Assembly: GCF_014648415.1 (NCBI RefSeq) | Contig: NZ_BMRB01000001.1 | Coordinates: 1,178,001 to 1,242,000, forward strand | Origin: Actinokineospora fastidiosa | GTDB lineage: Bacteria > Actinomycetota > Actinomycetes > Mycobacteriales > Pseudonocardiaceae | Direction of reading: 5' to 3' | Length of the DNA: 64,000 nt | Part shown: in pieces, positions 1 to 8,199 of the stretch | How the letters are laid out: the number at the start of each line of letters is the position of its first letter | How positions within the stretch are numbered: position 1 is the stretch's first letter | Position numbers and translations under genes: made by a program | The notes under the pieces: model-generated | Told to the model about the DNA's origin: nothing | The model's database searches: none | The model's input: only the letters and a program-made list of their open reading frames with translations

Positions 1-60
1 ACGCGGGTGACCCAGGCGTGCGAGCACCTCAAGTCCGCTGGCCGCATGATCGCGGGCTGA
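1..60 (+). CDS. 3' end of a gene, probably class II fructose-bisphosphate aldolase (fba)
   Basis: Only the last 19 codons and a TGA are present; the gene begins outside the window. The visible residues (TRVTQACEHLKSAGRMIAG) have the RVxxACexLxSxG pattern I associate with the C-terminus of actinobacterial class II fructose-bisphosphate aldolases. The DUF3151 gene downstream fits, because fba and DUF3151 are neighbours in several actinobacteria. The call rests on 19 residues plus context and is tentative. A strong hairpin follows the stop codon. Confidence 0.4.
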   Translation, partial: TRVTQACEHLKSAGRMIAG

Positions 61-71
61 GCGCGACCGGC

Positions 72-107
72 GAAGGGCCCGTCCGGGTGTTCCCGGGCGG
101 GCCCTTC
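72..107 (+). terminator. Hairpin terminator after the partial first gene
   Basis: Two 16-nt arms (72-87 and 92-107) pair with a single G-T wobble around a 4-nt loop (TGTT), 12 nt after the stop codon. There is no T-run, as is usual for terminators in very GC-rich actinobacteria. Confidence 0.7.
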
Positions 108-167
108 CGCGTCCGCGGTGGCGGGCCCCTCGTTGCCCGGTCGAGCGGGTTCCGGGAAGCTCGACGC

Positions 168-470
168 ATGAGTGTCGAGGTAGCCGACGCGCCTGACCGG
201 CGCCGGTTCGAGGCCACTGTGGACGGCGCGCCCGCCGGTCACGCCGAGTACCTGCTCGGCGCCGACGTGATCGTCTTCCCGCACACCGAGGTCGACCCGG
301 CCTTCGAGGGGCGGGGCGTGGGCAGCGCGCTGGCCAGGGCCGCGCTGGACGAGGCGCGCAGGCGCGGGCTGTCCGTGCTGGCCACCTGCCCGTTCATCGC
401 CGGGTGGATGCGCAGGCACCCGGAGTACCTGGACCTGGCGTACCAGAACCGCGCGCCCGCCGATGACTGA
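168..470 (+). CDS. Small GNAT-type N-acetyltransferase (YjdJ-like)
   Basis: A 100-residue single-domain protein. The segment FEGRGVGSALARAALDEARRRGL carries the acetyl-CoA pyrophosphate-binding R/G-x-G-x-G/A signature, and the C-terminal CPF..W..RHPEYLDL is typical of the short Acetyltransf_CG family, whose substrates are mostly unknown. The ATG at 168 is preceded by GGGAAG at a good distance; longer upstream readings run through the terminator and are rejected. The gene overlaps the next start by 8 nt, suggesting translational coupling with the amidohydrolase. Confidence 0.8.
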   Translation: MSVEVADAPDRRRFEATVDGAPAGHAEYLLGADVIVFPHTEVDPAFEGRGVGSALARAALDEARRRGLSVLATCPFIAGWMRRHPEYLDLAYQNRAPADD

Positions 471-1650
471 CCTCGCTGAGCTCTACCGCGACCTGCACCG
501 CCATCCCGAGCTGGCCTTCGCCGAGACCCGCACGGCCGCCGTCGCCGCCAGGGAGCTGCGCGCCGCGGGGTTCGCGGTGGCCGAGAACGTGGGCGGGACC
601 GGCGTGGTGGGCGCGCTGCGCTCCGGCGACGGCCCGACGGTGCTGCTGCGCGCCGACATGGACGCGCTGCCCATGGCCGAGCGGACCGGGCTGCCGTACG
701 CCAGCGCCGTCGACGGCGTGATGCACGCCTGCGGGCACGACATGCACGTCACCTGCCTGATCGGCGCGGCGGCGCGGCTGGCCGAGCGCCGGGACTGGTC
801 GGGCACCGTGCTGGCCGTCTTCCAGCCTGCCGAGGAGGTCGGCGGCGGCGCGCACGCCATGATCGACGACGGCCTCTTCGACCGGTTCGGCACGCCAGAC
901 GTGGTCCTCGGCCAGCACGTCGCGCCGATCCCCGCCGGGGTCGTCGGGCTGCGCGCGGGCCCGTCGTTCGCCGCGGCGGACACGCTGAAGATCACCTTGC
1001 ACGGCCGGGGCGGGCACGGGTCGCGGCCGGAGGTCGCCGTCGACCCGGTGGTGCTGGCCGCGGCGACGGTCATGCGGCTGCAGACGATCGTGTCCCGGGA
1101 GACCGCGGGCGGCGACACCGCCGTGGTCACCGTCGGCGCGATCCGGGCGGGCACGGTCGCCAACATCATCCCGGACACCGCGGAGCTGCACGTCAGCGTC
1201 CGCACGTACGAGGCGCGGGTCCGCGAGCGCGTGCTCTCGGCGATCGAGCGGGTCGTCCGCGCCGAGGCGCAGGCGTCCGGGGCTGACCGGGACCCGGAGA
1301 TCGTGCTGGAGACCAGCTTCCCGACCGTGGTCAACGACGCCGACGCCGTCGAGCGCACCCGCCCGGCGTTCGACGGCGTGGCCGCCGTGGTCGACCCCGG
1401 GCCGGTGACCGGCAGCGAGGACGTCGGCGTCTTCGCCACCGCGGCGGGCGCCCCGCTGGTGTACTGGCTGCTCGGCGGCGCCGACCCGGCCGCATTCGCC
1501 GGGGCGGGCACCTTCGACGAGCTGCGCGAGGTGGTCATGACCCTGCCCGCGAACCACTCGCCGCTGTTCGCCCCCGTCATCGACCCGACGATCGATTTGG
1601 GCGTGTCGTGCCTGACGAACACGGCCCGCGCCTGGCTCCGGCAGGATTGA
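463..1650 (+). CDS. M20-family amidohydrolase (N-acyl-amino-acid / hippurate hydrolase type)
   Basis: A 395-residue cytoplasmic metallo-amidohydrolase without signal peptide. Family motifs in order: HRHPELAFAE near the N-terminus, DMDALPM and HACGHDMH (metal ligands), QPAEE (catalytic glutamate region), a central dimerisation domain, then GSEDVGVF and NHSPLF near the end. M20 enzymes of this branch remove acyl groups from N-acyl amino acids or related amides using two metal ions; the substrate cannot be told from sequence. It overlaps the upstream GNAT gene by 8 nt and is followed 4 nt later by the DUF3151 gene, so the three probably form one transcript. Confidence 0.88.
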   Translation: MTDLAELYRDLHRHPELAFAETRTAAVAARELRAAGFAVAENVGGTGVVGALRSGDGPTVLLRADMDALPMAERTGLPYASAVDGVMHACGHDMHVTCLIGAAARLAERRDWSGTVLAVFQPAEEVGGGAHAMIDDGLFDRFGTPDVVLGQHVAPIPAGVVGLRAGPSFAAADTLKITLHGRGGHGSRPEVAVDPVVLAAATVMRLQTIVSRETAGGDTAVVTVGAIRAGTVANIIPDTAELHVSVRTYEARVRERVLSAIERVVRAEAQASGADRDPEIVLETSFPTVVNDADAVERTRPAFDGVAAVVDPGPVTGSEDVGVFATAAGAPLVYWLLGGADPAAFAGAGTFDELREVVMTLPANHSPLFAPVIDPTIDLGVSCLTNTARAWLRQD

Positions 1651-1654
1651 CCGC

Positions 1655-2056
1655 ATGCATGGCAACCTTCTGGGTCCCGAGCCGACCCGTCTGCCCGAGC
1701 GCGCCGAGCCGCAGGCGGCGCTGGAGCGCGGTGACGACCCCACGGCCGTCGCCCGCCAGTGGCCCGACTTCAGCGAGGCCTGGGCCGCCCTGGCCGAGCG
1801 CGCCCTCGACGCGGGCGAGGACGTCGCCGCCTACGCCTACGCCCGCACCGGCTACCACCGCGGCCTCGACCAGCTCCGCCGCGCAGGCTGGAAGGGCGCG
1901 GGCCCCGTCCCCTGGTCGCACCGCCCCAACCAGGGCTTCCTCCGCGCCCTGGCCGCGCTGGCCCGCGCCGCCGAGGCCATCGGCGACACCGAGGAGCACC
2001 AGCGCTGCGCCCAGTTCCTCGCCGACTCCGACCCGGACGCGCCCCTGTCCCCCTGA
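1655..2056 (+). CDS. DUF3151 family protein
   Basis: A 133-residue protein rich in alpha-helix, with the family segments MHGNLLGPEPT at the start, YAYARTGYHRGLDQLRRAGWKG and SHRPNQGFLRALAALARAA. DUF3151 is conserved across actinobacteria, often beside central-metabolism genes such as fba or purA; no biochemical function is established. The start is the ATG 4 nt after the preceding stop, with AGGA at a suitable distance inside the end of that gene. The repeat-like helical pattern suggests a scaffold rather than an enzyme. Confidence 0.85.
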   Translation: MHGNLLGPEPTRLPERAEPQAALERGDDPTAVARQWPDFSEAWAALAERALDAGEDVAAYAYARTGYHRGLDQLRRAGWKGAGPVPWSHRPNQGFLRALAALARAAEAIGDTEEHQRCAQFLADSDPDAPLSP

Positions 2057-2083
2057 CGGGGAGTCCGGAACCGACGAGTAGCC

Positions 2084-2112
2084 CCCGGGTGCTGGCCACG
2101 GTCAGCCCCGGG
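2084..2112 (+). terminator. Possible hairpin terminator after the DUF3151 gene
   Basis: CCCGGG (2084-2089) and GCTG (2091-2094) pair with CAGC (2103-2106) and CCCGGG (2107-2112), leaving one bulged T and a short loop. An outer AGCCCCC/GGGGGCT pair (2080-2086 and 2121-2127) may extend it. No T-run. Confidence 0.35.
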
Positions 2113-2226
2113 AGGGCGGTGGGGGCTGTTCGGTCGGGCCCCCGATCGGCGAACGGAGCAGAAAACTTCGGGCGCGGCGCACCCCCGTGATCTTGAACGA
2201 CGCGCCGCGGCGACTACGCTGGCGGT

Positions 2227-2913
2227 GTGGGCGTTCCCGCGTGGGTCTGGTTCGTGGTGGCGTTCGTGGCTCTGGTCGCGGGCGCTCTGTTCCTCATGCG
2301 CGATCGCGCGCGTCTGACCTCGCGCAACCGCGAGCGCAGGCGCTGGGCGGCGCTGCGGGGGTGGCAGTTCGCCGAGTCCGACCCGGTGTTGCCCGGCCAG
2401 TGGAACGGCGGGGCGATCGCCTACTACGGCGACGGCGTGGCCCGCGACGTGGTCGCCGGGTCGACGTTCACCGCCGACGGCAGGCGCAAGGTGTACGTGT
2501 TCGACCTGGAGGCGGGCGGGCGGGTCAACACCGTCATCTCCGCCGTGCAGTGCAAGCGCGTGCACCCGGTCGTCGTGGAGCTGTGGGTGCCGAGCACGCC
2601 GTTCCAGCGCGAGCACATGCCCGAGCTGCTGGGCCCGGTCGGCCAGCGGTACGCGTTCGTCTCCGACATCGCCGCCGCCCGCGCGCTGATCACCCCCGAC
2701 CTGGTCGACGCGACCGAGGACATCGGGCAGGACGTCGCCGTCGCCTGGATCGAGAACGGGTGGGTGCTGGCCGCGTCCGCGCCGAACTCCTCGCCGTCGC
2801 GGCTGGAGCGGCTGCTGCGCGGGCTCGGCGAGATCGCCGACGTGGTCGACCCGTTCGACGCCGAGATCGACCCGGCCGGGGAGGTCGAGGTCCGCGGCGG
2901 CCACGAGGAGTGA
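2227..2913 (+). CDS. Membrane-anchored protein of unknown function
   Basis: A 228-residue protein. Residues about 5-22 form one hydrophobic segment, followed by a basic patch (RNRERRRW), so it is predicted to be anchored by its N-terminus with a cytoplasmic soluble part. The soluble domain opens with LRGWQFAESDPVLPGQWNGG and has alternating beta-like segments; I do not recognise a characterised family. The GTG at 2227 is chosen because the hydrophobic helix starts there. It stands between two terminator-like or short spacers and points the same way as its neighbours. Confidence 0.65.
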   Translation: MGVPAWVWFVVAFVALVAGALFLMRDRARLTSRNRERRRWAALRGWQFAESDPVLPGQWNGGAIAYYGDGVARDVVAGSTFTADGRRKVYVFDLEAGGRVNTVISAVQCKRVHPVVVELWVPSTPFQREHMPELLGPVGQRYAFVSDIAAARALITPDLVDATEDIGQDVAVAWIENGWVLAASAPNSSPSRLERLLRGLGEIADVVDPFDAEIDPAGEVEVRGGHEE

Positions 2914-2952
2914 GCTACCGGCCCGGGCGTACCGCTGGGTAGCGTGCCCCGT

Positions 2953-3732
2953 ATGCCCACCGCACTGATCACCGGCGCCACCGCGGGAATCGGCGCGGCC
3001 TTCGCCCGCAGGCTGGCCGCAGACGGATACGACCTGGTCATCGTCGCCCGCACCGCGGACCGGCTGAAGGCCGTGGCCGCCGAGCTGTCCGAGGCGCACG
3101 GCGTCGCGGTGCAGACCATGACCGCCGACCTGACCACCACCCGGGCGCGCAAGCGCGTCGAGGACCGGCTTGCCGACCCGGAGCGCCCGGTCGACCTGCT
3201 GGTGAACAACGCGGGCTTCGGCACCCGGGGCGCGTTCGCCGACGCCGACCCGGCGTGGCTGCAGTCGCAGGTCGACCTCAACGTCACCGCCGTGATGCGG
3301 CTGACCAGGGCCGCGCTGCCCGGGATGATCGAGCGCGGGCACGGCGGGATCGTCAACGTCTCCAGCATCGCGGGGTTCTTCCCGGCGAGCGGGCCGTCCT
3401 ACGGGGCCAGCAAGGCGTACGTGACGGCGCTGTCGGAGGGCCTGGCCGCGCACTTGGCCGGAACGGGCGTGCGGGTCGTGGCGCTGTGCCCCGGCTTCAC
3501 CCACACCGAGTTCCACGAGCGCGCGGGCGACGACATGAGCGAGCTGCCCGACTTCCTGTGGCTGGACGCCGACCGGGTCGTGGCCGACTGCCTGGACGAC
3601 CTCGTCCACGGCCGGTCCCGCTCGGTCCCCGGGCCGCAGTACAAGGCGCTGGTCGCGCTGACCAGGCTCCTGCCCCGCGGCCTGCAGCGGTCGCTGGAGC
3701 GGCGCGTCGCGGGGGGCCGCAACCGGGGCTGA
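2953..3732 (+). CDS. SDR-family NAD(P)-dependent oxidoreductase
   Basis: About 259 residues with the complete classical short-chain dehydrogenase set: TGATAGIG cofactor loop at the N-terminus, NNAG, catalytic serine in [13 protein letters not shown] and the YxxxK pair in SYGASKAY. The C-terminus ([14 protein letters not shown]) is basic, as in several lipid- or ketone-reducing members. The substrate is unknown. The ATG at 2953 starts just before the TALITGAT strand; a GTG at 2944 would add three residues. The next gene follows after 18 nt. Confidence 0.85.
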   Translation: MPTALITGATAGIGAAFARRLAADGYDLVIVARTADRLKAVAAELSEAHGVAVQTMTADLTTTRARKRVEDRLADPERPVDLLVNNAGFGTRGAFADADPAWLQSQVDLNVTAVMRLTRAALPGMIERGHGGIVNVSSIAGFFPASGPSYGASKAYVTALSEGLAAHLAGTGVRVVALCPGFTHTEFHERAGDDMSELPDFLWLDADRVVADCLDDLVHGRSRSVPGPQYKALVALTRLLPRGLQRSLERRVAGGRNRG

Positions 3733-3750
3733 GTCCGTAGGCTCGCGGGC

Positions 3751-4554
3751 ATGACGAATCCGCAGCCCGGCTGGTATCCGGAGGCCCCAGGCTCGTCGAC
3801 GCTGCGCTACTGGGACGGCGCGCGGTGGACGCAGCAGACGCGCGCCGCCAGCGACGCCAGCGCGTGGGAGCTGTCCTTCGACGGCCCGGTCGACCCGAAC
3901 CGGATCAGGGAGCAGCAGCGCAAGGCGGGCGTCGGCCAGGCAGGGCAGGGCGGAGGGACGCTGTTCACCGAGCCCGTGCTGGTGGTGAACCAGCGGGTGA
4001 AGCTGATCGAGCTGGCCAACGAGTACGCCGTGTACGACCAGCACGCCCGCCAGATCGGCGCGGTCGTGCAGGTCGGGCAGAGCGCGCTGAAGAAGGCCGC
4101 CCGGTTCCTCGGCAGCTACGACCAGTTCTTCACCCACCGCTTGGAGGTCCGCGACGCCCACGGCCAGACCGTGCTGCGGCTGACCAGGCCCGCGAAGTTC
4201 GTGAAGTCGCGGATGATCGTCGAGCGCGGCGACGGCGCGCCGGTCGGGGAGATCCGGCAGGAGAACGCCATCGGCAAGATCCGCTTCGCCTTCGAGGTCG
4301 GCGGGCAGCGCGTCGGCGGCATCCAGGCGGAGAACTGGCGGGCGTGGAACTTCGCGGTCACCGACCACGCGGGCGGCGAGGTCGCGCGGATCACCAAGAC
4401 GTGGGAGGGCTTCGCCAAGACGATGTTCACCACGGCCGACAACTACGTGCTCCAGATCCACCGACCGCTGGCCGACCCGCTGCTGAGCCTGGTGATCGCC
4501 TCCGCGCTCACCGTCGACACCGCGCTCAAGCAGGACAACCGGGGCTGGGGCTGA
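3751..4554 (+). CDS. Scramblase/LURP-like protein with N-terminal DUF2510
   Basis: A 267-residue protein with two parts. Residues 1-32 (QPGWYPEAPGSSTLRYWDGARWT) are a DUF2510 motif, a short Trp-rich module common at the start of actinobacterial envelope proteins. Residues about 65-265 form a scramblase-like beta-barrel with a C-terminal hydrophobic segment (DPLLSLVIASALTVDTAL). Such proteins are related to tubby/LURP folds and may bind membranes; lipid scrambling in bacteria is unproven. The end overlaps the convergent GNAT gene by 29 nt. Confidence 0.75.
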   Translation: MTNPQPGWYPEAPGSSTLRYWDGARWTQQTRAASDASAWELSFDGPVDPNRIREQQRKAGVGQAGQGGGTLFTEPVLVVNQRVKLIELANEYAVYDQHARQIGAVVQVGQSALKKAARFLGSYDQFFTHRLEVRDAHGQTVLRLTRPAKFVKSRMIVERGDGAPVGEIRQENAIGKIRFAFEVGGQRVGGIQAENWRAWNFAVTDHAGGEVARITKTWEGFAKTMFTTADNYVLQIHRPLADPLLSLVIASALTVDTALKQDNRGWG

Positions 4555-6487
4555 GCCCGTCGATCCGGCCGGACACCGCGACCAGCTCGCGCACGGTCCG
4601 GAAGCCGAGCTGGTGGTTGACCCTGGCCATGTGGACGTTCTGCGCGCCCGTGCCGGTGTAGGCCAGCCGGTAGTCCGGCCGGGTCGCCACCAGCCAGCGC
4701 AGCATGTGCGCCTTCATCGCCCGCCCGAGACCCCGGCCGCGGTGCGCGGCGACGACCGAGGTGTCGCGCTGGAACGACCAGGTCGGCCGGTGCGGGTGCA
4801 GCTCGACCTCGGTCAGGCCGACGACAGCGCCGTCGCGCACGGCCACGACCACCCGCTGCTCGACGCCCCGGGCGCGCAACCCGGCCTCGTGCTCGCGCTG
4901 CCGCTCGGCCGACCATGCGGGGACGGCGTAGTCCATGTCGCCCAGCGGCGCGTCGACCATGGCGGCGCGGGCGGCGGCGTAGGAGTCGACCAGCTCGTCC
5001 GGCGCCTCGCCGGACCACTGGTGCAGGCGGTAGCCCTCGGGCACGGGCACGTCCCAGAGCGCGGGGTCGGTGTCGGCGACCACCAGCTTCTGGATGATCG
5101 CCGCGTGCACGACGCGCAGTCCGACGCCGAGCGCCCAGCGTTCGCCGTCGCTGCCCGCGGTGACCTGGTCCTCTTCGATCGTGGTCCGGCCCTCGGCGCG
5201 CAGGGTCGGCAGCATCGCCCGCAGGACGCCGGTGCCGATGCCGCGGTTGCGGAAGCGCGGGTGCACGACGATGTCGACCAGGGCGAGGTGGCTGTTCTCG
5301 TGCTCGGGGAAGTAGACGACGGCAAGGCCGACGATCGTGCCGCGCACGCGCGCGACCCAGTACCGGACCGGGCCCAAACCGGGGAACGGCGTGCGGAGCC
5401 TGCCGACGACGTCGTCGACGCTCAGGGGCGGCTCGTCCGGACGGTCCGTTTCCTGCCGGGCGAGCATGACGGCGTGGTAGCCCGCCAGGTCCGCGTCGGT
5501 GGCGTGGTCGAACTCGGCGATCTCCGGGCGCAGGCGCTCGAGCAGGTCGGCCCGGTCGCCGCGGACGGCGAGCCACGTGCGCAGGGTGGTGAAGCCGAGC
5601 CGCTCGTTGACTTGTCGCATGTGGACGTTCTCGATCCCGGTGGCGGTGGCGATCCGCGTCCCGGGCAGTCGGCGCAGCATCGCGGCCTTCATCCACACGC
5701 CCAGCCCCTTGCCCCGGTGCGCGGGGACGACCGCGGTGTCCCGCTGGTGGGCGGGCCCGTCGGTATCCGGGTAGACCAGCACCACGGTCAGGCCCACGAC
5801 CTCGTCACCGTGCAGGGCGACGACGACGTGGAGCGTGACACCGCTCGCGCGCAGCTCCGCCTCCTCCGCGCGGATGCGCTCGGCGGTCCAGTCCGGTTCG
5901 CGGTAGGCCAGCTCGCCCAGTGGCGCGTCCTGGATGGCCGTGCGGGCGGAGGCGTAGGAGTGCAGGAGGTCGTCGGGCGCGGCGTCCGACCAGGCGCGCA
6001 GGTGGTAGCCGTCCGGCGCGGGGAAGTCGGTGCGGGCATCACCCGGTTCGAGGCGCTGTTCGACGATGCCGTGGACCCGGCGCAGGCCGAGGGACTCCGC
6101 CCAGAGCGCGCCGTCGCCGCCGTCGAGCAGCGGGCCCTCGATCACCGGGCGGTCCACGGCGCGCAGGATGGTGGAAAGCAGGGCGGTGCCCACGCCAAGC
6201 CGCCGGGCTTGCGGGTGCACCACCATGTCGGTCATCGCGACGTGGCTGTTCCCGTCCGGTGGGAGGTAGACCCGGGCCCAGCCGACGGCGCGCCCGTCCA
6301 GCCGGGCCAGCCACATCCGGCGCGGCCCGAACCCCGCGGCGGGCACGCGGACCCGGGCGATGCTCTCGGCCGGGGTGGGCTCGGGCTGCTCGGGCAGCTC
6401 GGCCCGCAGCCGGGCGAGCGACAGCTCGTGGAAACCGGCGAGGTCGGCCTCAGTGGCGTGGTCGGGCTCGAAGTCGATGATCTCCAC
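4526..6487 (-). CDS. Four-domain tandem GNAT acetyltransferase
   Basis: A 653-residue protein made of two homologous halves (about 1-325 and 326-650), each itself two GNAT folds, so four in all. Every fold keeps an acetyl-CoA-binding loop: HPQARRLGVGTAL, PAHRGKGLGVWMK, HPRFRNRGIGTGVL and AAHRGRGLGRAMK. Both halves share markers such as DAPLG(E/D), NVHM..VN..LGF and a His-rich opening (FDHATDADLAG versus FEPDHATEADLAG). Two-domain relatives of about 320-420 residues are common; four in one chain is unusual. Substrate unknown. Starts at an ATG divergent from pyrE. Confidence 0.85.
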   Translation of the reverse strand: MEIIDFEPDHATEADLAGFHELSLARLRAELPEQPEPTPAESIARVRVPAAGFGPRRMWLARLDGRAVGWARVYLPPDGNSHVAMTDMVVHPQARRLGVGTALLSTILRAVDRPVIEGPLLDGGDGALWAESLGLRRVHGIVEQRLEPGDARTDFPAPDGYHLRAWSDAAPDDLLHSYASARTAIQDAPLGELAYREPDWTAERIRAEEAELRASGVTLHVVVALHGDEVVGLTVVLVYPDTDGPAHQRDTAVVPAHRGKGLGVWMKAAMLRRLPGTRIATATGIENVHMRQVNERLGFTTLRTWLAVRGDRADLLERLRPEIAEFDHATDADLAGYHAVMLARQETDRPDEPPLSVDDVVGRLRTPFPGLGPVRYWVARVRGTIVGLAVVYFPEHENSHLALVDIVVHPRFRNRGIGTGVLRAMLPTLRAEGRTTIEEDQVTAGSDGERWALGVGLRVVHAAIIQKLVVADTDPALWDVPVPEGYRLHQWSGEAPDELVDSYAAARAAMVDAPLGDMDYAVPAWSAERQREHEAGLRARGVEQRVVVAVRDGAVVGLTEVELHPHRPTWSFQRDTSVVAAHRGRGLGRAMKAHMLRWLVATRPDYRLAYTGTGAQNVHMARVNHQLGFRTVRELVAVSGRIDGLSPSPGCPA

Positions 6488-6570
6488 CTGACCGGTCTAG
6501 AGGGTCGGGGCGCGCGCCGCAACGGGATTGATGGTGTGTCCGGGGGGCGGACATGAGAGGCTGACGTTCC

Positions 6571-7140
6571 GTGCGAACCGCTGTTGATGAGACCGCCAAG
6601 GCCGAGCTCGCCCGCCTGGTGACCGAGCTGGCCGTCGTGCACGGCCGCGTGACCCTCGCCTCGGGCCGGGAGGCCGACTACTACGTCGACCTGCGCCGGG
6701 CCACCCTGCACCACGCCGCGGCCCCGCTGATCGGGCGGCTCATGCGCGGGCTGACCGCCGACTGGGACTACGTGGCCGTCGGCGGGCTGACCCTCGGCGC
6801 GGACCCCGTCGCCCTGGCGATGATGCACGCGGCGGCCCACGCCGGTGAGGTGCTGGACGCCTTCGTCGTGCGCAAGGAGACCAAGGCGCACGGGATGCAG
6901 CGGCGCGTCGAGGGCATCGAGGTAGCCGGGCAGCGGGTGCTCGCCGTCGAGGACACGTCCACCACCGGGGGCAGCGTGCTCACCGCGGTGGACGCGCTCG
7001 TCGAGGCCGGGGCGACCGTCGTCGGGGTGGCGACGGTGGTGAACCGGGGCGAGACGGCGCGGCGGGCGGTCGAGGAGCGCGGGCTGCCGTGGCGCTCGCT
7101 GCTGGACCTCACCGATCTCGGACTTCCTGACCAGGGCTGA
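6571..7140 (+). CDS. pyrE: Orotate phosphoribosyltransferase
   Basis: A 189-residue type I phosphoribosyltransferase that makes orotidine 5'-phosphate from orotate and PRPP in pyrimidine synthesis. The PRPP loop VLAVEDTSTTGGSVLTAVDAL and the early orotate-binding region GRVTLASGREADYYVDLR are intact, and the Lys-containing loop VRKETKAHGMQ is present. Length is normal for the actinobacterial family. The GTG at 6571 is the start. Its proximity to an RNA methyltransferase and, further on, to clpB matches the order I recall in M. tuberculosis. Confidence 0.93.
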   Translation: MRTAVDETAKAELARLVTELAVVHGRVTLASGREADYYVDLRRATLHHAAAPLIGRLMRGLTADWDYVAVGGLTLGADPVALAMMHAAAHAGEVLDAFVVRKETKAHGMQRRVEGIEVAGQRVLAVEDTSTTGGSVLTAVDALVEAGATVVGVATVVNRGETARRAVEERGLPWRSLLDLTDLGLPDQG

Positions 7141-7158
7141 TCGGAGCCGAATCGGACA

Positions 7159-7189
7159 CTTCCCCGGTACCGTGAGGTGACCGGGGAGG
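7159..7189 (+). promoter_or_regulatory. Hairpin that covers the ribosome-binding site of the DUF2784 gene
   Basis: CTTCCCCGGT (7159-7168) pairs with ACCGGGGAGG (7180-7189), one T-G wobble, 11-nt loop. The 3' arm holds the GGGGAGG Shine-Dalgarno sequence of the ATG at 7199. It may end the pyrE transcript or mask the downstream ribosome-binding site. Confidence 0.5.
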
Positions 7190-7198
7190 TGGTCGCCG

Positions 7199-7558
7199 AT
7201 GGCGGGGGTGTTTGCCGCAGCGACGGTCGTGGTGCATTTCATCGCGCTGGGCTATATCGGGCTGGGCGGGTTCCTGGCGTGGCGGTGGCCGCGCACGATC
7301 TACGTCCACGTGTTCTTCGCGGCGTGGGGCGTGCTGGTCAACGTCACGTCCATCCCGTGCCCGCTGACGGAGCTGGAGAACCACTTCCGGCGGCAGCAGG
7401 GGTTGGGGGACCTGCCGGGCGGGTTCAACGAGCACTACATCTACGGTGAGCTGTTCCCGAGGGAGCTGCTGCCCGCGGTGGGCGTGCTGGCCGTGGTGCT
7501 GCTGGTCGTGTCGTATGTCGGCGTGTGGACGCGCAGGCGTGGGGGTGTGCGGGTGTGA
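7199..7558 (+). CDS. DUF2784 membrane protein
   Basis: A 119-residue integral membrane protein with about three hydrophobic helices (residues 5-27, 35-52 and 90-110). The loop SIPCPLTELENHFRRQQG and the later FNEHYIYGELFP are hallmarks of DUF2784, a family of unknown function often found near RNA-modification or housekeeping genes. A strong GGGGAGG precedes the ATG. The stop codon overlaps the GTG of the RNA methyltransferase by 4 nt, so the two are translationally coupled. Confidence 0.82.
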   Translation: MAGVFAAATVVVHFIALGYIGLGGFLAWRWPRTIYVHVFFAAWGVLVNVTSIPCPLTELENHFRRQQGLGDLPGGFNEHYIYGELFPRELLPAVGVLAVVLLVVSYVGVWTRRRGGVRV

Positions 7559-8199
7559 GCGAGGGGCCCACCGAGTGGGTGTTCGGCGAGCCCGTCGGCG
7601 TGGGTCCGTGGCCCGGTGAGTGGCCGACCGGGGCGCACTACGACCCGGACCTGCTGGCCGAGGGCGACCGCCGCAACGTCGTCGACGCCTACCGGTACTG
7701 GCGGCGCGAGGCGGTGGTCGCCGACCTCGACCGGCGCCGCCACGGCTTCCACGTGGCCATCGAGAACTTCCAGCACGACCACAACATCGGGACCGTGGTC
7801 CGCACCGCCAACGCCTTCGCGGCCTGCGCCGTGCACATCGTCGGGCGCAAGCGCTGGAACCGCAGGGGGGCGATGGTGACCGACCGGTACCAGCATGTGA
7901 CGCACCACGCGGAGGTGTCCTCGCTGGTGTCGTTCGCCCGGTCGTCGGGGCTGGCGGTGGTCGGCGTCGACAACACGCCCGGCTCGGTGCGCCTGGAGAC
8001 CGCCGACCTGCCCAGGGAGTGCGTGCTGGTGTTCGGCCAGGAGGGGCCGGGGCTGACCGAGGAGACCCGCGCCGCCGCCGACCTGCTGGTCTCCATCGCC
8101 CAGTTCGGCTCGACCCGCTCCATCAACGCGGGCGTCGCCGCTGGCATCGTCATGCACGCCTGGATCCGCGCCCACGCCGACCTGGACACGGCATGGTGA
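7555..8199 (+). CDS. TrmH/SpoU-family RNA 2'-O-methyltransferase
   Basis: A 214-residue SPOUT methyltransferase that uses S-adenosylmethionine. The three knot motifs are visible: NFQHDHNIGTVVRTANAF (motif 1 Asn and Arg), VFGQEGPGLT (motif 2) and FGSTRSINAGVAAGIVM (motif 3). The target (tRNA or rRNA nucleotide) is not predictable. The start is the GTG at 7555, overlapping the previous stop as GTGA; an upstream in-frame codon lies inside the DUF2784 gene. The last 7 nt overlap the next GNAT gene. Confidence 0.88.
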   Translation: MSEGPTEWVFGEPVGVGPWPGEWPTGAHYDPDLLAEGDRRNVVDAYRYWRREAVVADLDRRRHGFHVAIENFQHDHNIGTVVRTANAFAACAVHIVGRKRWNRRGAMVTDRYQHVTHHAEVSSLVSFARSSGLAVVGVDNTPGSVRLETADLPRECVLVFGQEGPGLTEETRAAADLLVSIAQFGSTRSINAGVAAGIVMHAWIRAHADLDTAW

